Assembly: GCA_002751075.1 (NCBI GenBank)
Contig: NAOQ01000207.1
Location: 10,366 to 24,153, forward strand
Length of the DNA: 13,788 nucleotides
Direction: 5' to 3'
Source of the DNA: Ichthyophonus hoferi
Lineage: Eukaryota; Opisthokonta; Ichthyosporea; Ichthyophonida; Ichthyophonidae
Positions within the stretch are counted from its first letter, which is position 1. Each line of letters begins with the position of its first letter. Both the position numbers and the translations under genes were made by a program. Below the pieces are notes generated by a model. The model was not told where the DNA came from and did not search any database. It worked only from the letters and a program-made list of their open reading frames with translations. Below are positions 9,762-13,788 of the stretch, piece after piece.

Positions 9762-11780
9762 ATGCCTTTCAACAATGGTATCCAGCGAAGACCAAATCCC
9801 AGCAACTCCTCTTTTGTCAACCGCTCCTCCAGTATAAAGGGATATGTACGTAAACACCTACGTCCCGCCGAAACTGTAATATCTAAGACTGTAATTAAGA
9901 CAACCAATGTTATGATAAGAACCACCGATGTAGTTCGTTCAAGGAATTATAACTCTACCAAGGCCTGTGGTTCCTGTACACTTCCTATCCATGTTCTGTC
10001 AGCGTGGCGTATATGTCGTGACTGTGGCTGCTATTCCTGTAACAGTTGTTCCTTTAGAAAACATGACAATGGTAATAAGAGGAGAAGATATTTATGTCGA
10101 AAATGTGTCCGTGGGGCTAATGGGGCTAATATGTCGGAAGGTGTTTTACTAAAAGAGGGAAGGATTGAAATGGGGAAAGATGAAAGAGACAGAATGGGGA
10201 TGGAGGAGGGAAGTGGAAGTGAGCTTGGGTCTAGTAATGAAGTGCGTGAACTGGTTATTCCTCGTGCGAATGACCCCTCTTTTGGTTGTGTGAATGTGAA
10301 TGAGAATGGGGTGGTGGAAGATATTCACACCTTAGAGTATGAACTACCAGGCATTTTAGATACTATATTAGCATATCTTGATGATGATCAACTCCTAAAT
10401 GCGACAGAGGCATTCAGCCAATTAGATGCCTCATTTAAATTTCATAAAGAGAGGTTGGAGGTTTATCCTGACCCCTATCAGGCTATGATTCTTAACAAAT
10501 TAATGGGGAAGAGAGACCAGTTACAACCACTATTAGAGAAATTGCAGGTTAATATTCATAATCTAAAGACGATGGTTAATTGGTGTGTAGACGAGGAGGA
10601 GGTATGGGAACCGCGTGGGCGGCAGCAAATATTAGGTACCATTGGTGACTCTTTACAAATATGGATGCGTAAAGAACCCGAAACTGAGCTTTCCCCTTCA
10701 GCAGTTAGTGTGAGAGGGAGGTGTGTGTTCACGGCTGATGTGTATAAAATACTCTGCTTGTTGTATGATGGAAAGTTATTTCAGATGTGGGTGCCTGGTA
10801 AGGGGGAGTTGGTAGAGATGGCATCACCACTACAGCAATCATTCCATGGCGTTGTCAAAGGCAGGGACGGGGACCAATCAATGGAAGGGGAGTTTAGTTT
10901 GATTGGCGCAGATGCAGTGGATAGAGACGGTTCAATCGTGATATCAGGCCAATCAAGAGAGAGTAATGGGATAAAGGCGATTGGATTTGAAGGGGGGGGT
11001 GGGGGGTCAGGCACCCCCTCTCTACAGTTAGAGGTGATGGGAGGATTGCATGTACTAATTACTAGCAAAAACACCCTAGAAATAACCATGGTATACCGCT
11101 TTTCCGCCTTCCCTTCCCTCTCTCAACTACTTATCCCTGACTCTGTCCTAACCAATATAGGTAACTTTGCTTTGGACCTCATCCTCCCTCTCTCCTTTAT
11201 TCTGGTCAGAGACCAGTTGGATAATGCTAAATACTTTAACACCTTACAAGCCAATGACCCCAATCTTACCATCCAATTACAACGAAGGAGTAAAGAGGTA
11301 TATACTATGCCTCTGTGGTTCTTACATTCTATTGGTGGTGATCGCGATCAGGACCGCCTTTCTACCAATGATAGGGTACAAAAAAGGTCACCCCCCTTTA
11401 GCGATTTTCCTATGTCATCTTCTCGTGATATCCTATATACGTCACCGACCGACTCCATTGACTCTCCTGATTTGGTTGGGAAAACAGTTCGATTCGATCC
11501 CTGTCTAGACCTATCATATATTGCAAAACAATGTCCCCATTTAGGTGAATATATTACCGCATTGGCGGAAAGTCGGCTAAAAGATTACCATCCAACATGT
11601 GGATTGGTTCATGCCCTGATAAAGAAATACCCACAGACCCGTGCCTACCAACCAGATGGCCGGATCACAAAGATCGTAAGAGAGATTGAAAATGAGATTA
11701 GAGGTATGGATTCGATGCCATTAATAATTTCCGTGATTGTTACCATGGTGATAGCGTGGTTGTTTTACAACGGATTGTAA
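9762..11780 (+). CDS. tail-anchored protein with FYVE-type zinc finger and START-like domain
   Basis: This is a single uninterrupted frame of 672 residues. The start is the first ATG after an in-frame TAA at 9636-9638. Residues 1-65 are basic and rich in Ser, Thr and Asn. Residues 69-115 form a FYVE-type finger: C69-x2-C72-x12-C85-x2-C88-x4-C93-x2-C96-x15-C112-x2-C115, the spacing seen in EEA1. The basic RRHHC signature that grips phosphatidylinositol 3-phosphate is AWRIC here, so ordinary lipid recognition is doubtful. Residues 120-190 are acidic and Gly-rich, and 192-275 look helical. Residues about 275-490 fit a START-like (SRPBCC) lipid-binding fold, with MWVPGKGELVE, then GADAVDRDGSIVISGQSR and LQLEVMGGLHVLI. 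A Gly run (410-415) lies in a loop. Residues 653-669 (PLIISVIVTMVIAWLFY) form a hydrophobic C-terminal segment, suggesting a tail anchor facing the cytosol. A lipid-sensing or transfer role at a membrane is inference. The finger is certain as a fold type; the START call is less so. Confidence 0.85.
   Translation: MPFNNGIQRRPNPSNSSFVNRSSSIKGYVRKHLRPAETVISKTVIKTTNVMIRTTDVVRSRNYNSTKACGSCTLPIHVLSAWRICRDCGCYSCNSCSFRKHDNGNKRRRYLCRKCVRGANGANMSEGVLLKEGRIEMGKDERDRMGMEEGSGSELGSSNEVRELVIPRANDPSFGCVNVNENGVVEDIHTLEYELPGILDTILAYLDDDQLLNATEAFSQLDASFKFHKERLEVYPDPYQAMILNKLMGKRDQLQPLLEKLQVNIHNLKTMVNWCVDEEEVWEPRGRQQILGTIGDSLQIWMRKEPETELSPSAVSVRGRCVFTADVYKILCLLYDGKLFQMWVPGKGELVEMASPLQQSFHGVVKGRDGDQSMEGEFSLIGADAVDRDGSIVISGQSRESNGIKAIGFEGGGGGSGTPSLQLEVMGGLHVLITSKNTLEITMVYRFSAFPSLSQLLIPDSVLTNIGNFALDLILPLSFILVRDQLDNAKYFNTLQANDPNLTIQLQRRSKEVYTMPLWFLHSIGGDRDQDRLSTNDRVQKRSPPFSDFPMSSSRDILYTSPTDSIDSPDLVGKTVRFDPCLDLSYIAKQCPHLGEYITALAESRLKDYHPTCGLVHALIKKYPQTRAYQPDGRITKIVREIENEIRGMDSMPLIISVIVTMVIAWLFYNGL
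9966..10106 (+). other. FYVE-type zinc finger within the tail-anchored protein
   Basis: This covers residues 69-115 of the protein. Eight metal-binding cysteines are in place (69, 72, 85, 88, 93, 96, 112, 115), with a ninth at 90. The central CRDCGCYSCNSCS lines up without gaps with the family's CRxCGxxxCxxCS. The N-terminal WxxD and the RRHHC signatures are absent; a basic NKRRRYLC precedes the last cysteine pair in place of the usual RVC. Confidence 0.85.
11718..11768 (+). other. C-terminal membrane segment (tail anchor)
   Basis: Residues 653-669 are an unbroken hydrophobic run with a single Trp and a final Tyr, followed by only three residues before the stop. With no N-terminal signal peptide this is the layout of a tail-anchored protein. 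Which membrane it enters cannot be told from the sequence. Confidence 0.7.
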
Positions 11781-12243
11781 ATTATAAATTATAAGTAAAT
11801 GTATATATATTATGCTACTACTACATCTATATATATAGGGTATATCACGTCATATATCGAATTATATCTTTATTTTATGTGTCACCCTAACTATACTCTA
11901 CTCTATTTCTATAATCATTCCTACCCTACGAGAACTAAGAGGTAGTATATACCTATACACCCTACTCCTATGCTTTGTCCATTACTATTAAGTCACTTGT
12001 GATAGGTGGTATGAATTTTTATAAATTAATCATTGGAATCATAGTGGTAGTATTGTATATCTATCCATTACCCATGCCCTGTATTGTAGTTTGTATACAC
12101 ACTAAGAACCATTGAAAACCGGCTTTCTAATAAGGGATGGATTATGATTGACTGTGGAAGTCATATACCCATATCAGAACAATGAATAAAATGGGATCCG
12201 ATTGATAGGATAAACCAGGAAGAGCCATATATAGATTTTGTGG

Positions 12244-12304
12244 ATTATTATTAAATATACGTCATACCACATTTAATAATAATTATATATTATATTTGTG
12301 GTAT
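12244..12304. terminator. two overlapping hairpins between convergent genes
   Basis: A perfect 13-base inverted repeat (ATTATTATTAAAT at 12244-12256 and its complement at 12271-12283, loop of 14 bases) overlaps a second one (ATACCACA at 12264-12271 and TGTGGTAT at 12297-12304). The two stems share bases and cannot form together. The position between the 3' ends of two converging genes suggests a role in ending or separating transcripts, but in AT-rich DNA the first stem could be chance. Confidence 0.4.
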
Positions 12305-12309
12305 TTATT
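12304..12309 (-). promoter_or_regulatory. candidate poly(A) signal of the small minus-strand gene
   Basis: AATAAA on the minus strand lies about 50 bases beyond the TGA stop of the three-exon gene, a normal distance for a short 3' untranslated region. It falls at the edge of the second hairpin. Confidence 0.5.
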
Positions 12310-12356
12310 TTATATATTAGACGAATAAGACTGTACTCCCCCATCCCTTTCCTTCA

Positions 12357-13304
12357 TCATTTTGCATTCTGTTGTGCTTTTTCAAATTCTCGTTTTAAAT
12401 TTTGGGCAAATACTATTGGAAAAGTGGATGAAATGGCGGCAATCCGACCAAGGGCATATCCCGCTGAGCCTATTACCTTCTTGGTGTCGATGGACTCTAG
12501 CTGCTTGGCACCTGATTGGGATTGTAATTTGATATTAAATTATATTATAGCCTTATGTTATATTATATTGTACTGGACTACGTCATATTATATAGGATTA
12601 TATTGTGTACATATATAGGTGTGATGTGAAGAACATGGAGAACAGTCGACAGGTAGATCACATTTTAACCAATAAAAGGTGAGATATAAAATATTATTAT
12701 TAGTAAACCAATAGAAATTAGTAATATAATCCTTACCTTCCACACTAATCTTGGTAACATTCCGATGCGTGAACACGGCAAAGCGTTGAAAGGCTACACT
12801 GTTAGCTAGCTATAGTGGGGGGAGAGGGCGAAAAATGTAGGATGATAGATATATATAGAGAGAAAGAGGTATGTAACCGGTTAGATAACTGTAAGATATG
12901 GCTAGACCTAGATCGTCCTAGGTACCCTGAGCAAGAGAGGGGACCCGTAGAGATTATACTAGTATTGTTACATAGACTATGGACTTATATATATATAAAA
13001 ACTGGTAGGAATGATACCTAAAATTCTCGTAAATAAAACGGTCGAGTCCCAATTGTGTTAATTAATACAAGGGAGAGGGCAAGAGTAAGTAGGTAGGTAA
13101 GTAGATAGCTGGGTATAATAGTGTATCTATAATGAAATACAGTAAAATAAAGTATAACAGAATACAAAATAATATTTTACTCTTAATACACTATATTATA
13201 CTATATCCTATTTTATCATACTGTATTAGACTATTATACTATACCAGACTATACCATATTATAACAATGTTAAAGATGACGTACCGTCTTTGACAGGAGA
13301 GCAT
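12357..13304 (-). CDS. small three-exon gene, 78-residue protein with mitochondrial-presequence-like N terminus
   Basis: The coding exons on the minus strand are 13304-13285 (20 bases, ATG start), 12798-12737 (62 bases) and 12511-12357 (155 bases, TGA stop). They sum to 237 bases, or 78 codons plus stop. Donors are GTACGT and GTAAGG; acceptors are AACAG and AATCAG; codons split at both junctions restore one frame (R7 and G28). The N terminus (MLSCQRRVAFQRFAVF) is basic, with alternating hydrophobic and Arg residues and no acidic residue before E27, as in mitochondrial presequences. Residues 40-63 are mostly hydrophobic or small with a GxxxG (G45-G49) and one Arg, a possible weak membrane helix. 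The last 14 residues are charged (NLKREFEKAQQNAK). I do not recognise the family. A pyrimidine-rich stretch ending in CACAG lies just before the ATG, so a 5' untranslated exon may precede it, or the true start may lie further upstream. Confidence 0.65.
12799..13284 (-). other. first intron of the small minus-strand gene
   Basis: This 486-base intron has donor GTACGT and an acceptor ending CTAACAG. It contains GTAGGTAGGTAAGTA-type repeats (13088-13105) and AT-rich sequence rich in ACTATA words with partial self-complementarity (13130-13260). No other exon is evident inside it. Confidence 0.55.
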
Positions 13305-13450
13305 TGGCCTGTGAGAGGATAAATTGAGTTAATAACTAATTAACTAATTCATTAATTAATTAGTATGTTTAGTTGCACAATATAATATACTAGACATAAT
13401 GATTCGTTTGGTCTAACATAAATCTTATAACATATTATGATACATTTTAT

Positions 13451-13470
13451 TTTAATTTAATTTAATTTAA
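13451..13470. repeat. (TTTAA)4 pentanucleotide repeat
   Basis: Four exact TTTAA units follow an imperfect TTTTAT lead-in. Confidence 0.9.
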
Positions 13471-13648
13471 TAAGAAGGATTGTTATTATAATACAACATC
13501 CTGATCCAAACATAGTACATAAAATATCTCCCTCGTAATAAAAAAGTCATTGACGTGTATATATACTATAATATAGATATATATTTTGTATTTTAATATT
13601 AAATATCGGTATATTAATCCAAACATTTAGTTAAACCTACAGTATACA

Positions 13649-13703
13649 TTATTATTATTACTAGTACCATTGTAACTATTATTATTACTATTTTTACTAA
13701 TGC

Positions 13704-13742
<39 letters not shown>

Positions 13743-13745
13743 TAC

Positions 13746-13784
<39 letters not shown>

Positions 13785-13788
13785 TATT
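13649..13788. repeat. (TTA)n microsatellite
   Basis: Runs of TTA/ATT units, interrupted by a few ACT variants and a short non-repeat stretch near 13662-13675, reach the right edge of the window and probably continue beyond it. Confidence 0.95.

Larger units (their letters stand above)
11781..12356. other. AT-rich spacer between two convergent genes
   Basis: This stretch should hold the 3' untranslated regions of both neighbours. An AATAAA at about 12183-12188 could serve the plus-strand gene. Two overlapping hairpins sit at 12244-12304 (listed separately). No further gene is seen. Confidence 0.5.
13305..13788. other. AT-rich upstream flank with simple repeats
   Basis: This lies upstream of the small minus-strand gene and should include its promoter, but no clear element stands out. 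It carries TTTAA repeats and ends in a TTA microsatellite. No open frame or exon is supported. Confidence 0.45.

Noticed and set aside
10781-11508. Other open frames inside the large gene (10781-11089 minus, 11167-11508 plus)
   Set aside because: They are shadows of the 672-residue frame with no features of their own.

Overview
The window is nuclear eukaryotic DNA. Two genes are split by introns with GT-AG borders and pyrimidine-rich acceptors. Spacers are very AT-rich and carry microsatellites, and there is a decayed LTR-retrotransposon-like stretch. The species cannot be fixed from sequence alone. A FYVE-type zinc finger joined to a START-like lipid-binding fold is, from general knowledge, best known in oomycetes and other stramenopiles, but that is only a weak hint. 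Nothing looks bacterial, viral or organellar.

Layout, left to right. (1) 115-2003, plus strand: the last five exons of a METTL24-like, FkbM-type methyltransferase gene whose 5' end lies beyond the left edge. (2) 2004-2950: AT-rich spacer with a TA microsatellite, a poly(A)-signal candidate and a short repeated motif. (3) About 2958-5800, minus strand: a broken, old Ty1/copia-like LTR-retrotransposon fossil, with an integrase-like piece at the left and a nucleocapsid zinc-knuckle-like piece at the right. (4) 5800-9760: nearly 4 kb with no convincing gene but much repeat structure. It holds a 21-base T tract, a nested repeat (a direct repeat pair enclosing a long inverted repeat, 7198-8043), and three tandem copies of a roughly 100-base unit (8745-9045). 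(5) 9762-11780, plus strand: an intact 672-residue intronless reading frame. It has a FYVE-type zinc finger without the usual phosphoinositide-binding residues, a START-like domain and a C-terminal membrane anchor. (6) 12357-13304, minus strand: a three-exon gene assembled here from splice sites. It encodes a 78-residue protein with a mitochondrial-presequence-like N terminus. It converges on gene (5), and two overlapping hairpins lie between the two 3' ends. (7) 13305-13788: AT-rich flank ending in a TTA microsatellite.

The three genes show no sign of acting in one pathway. The observations most worth a second look are the atypical FYVE/START tail-anchored protein, the small three-exon gene that simple open-frame searches miss, the nested direct/inverted repeat, and the altered cofactor-site residues in the METTL24-like protein.
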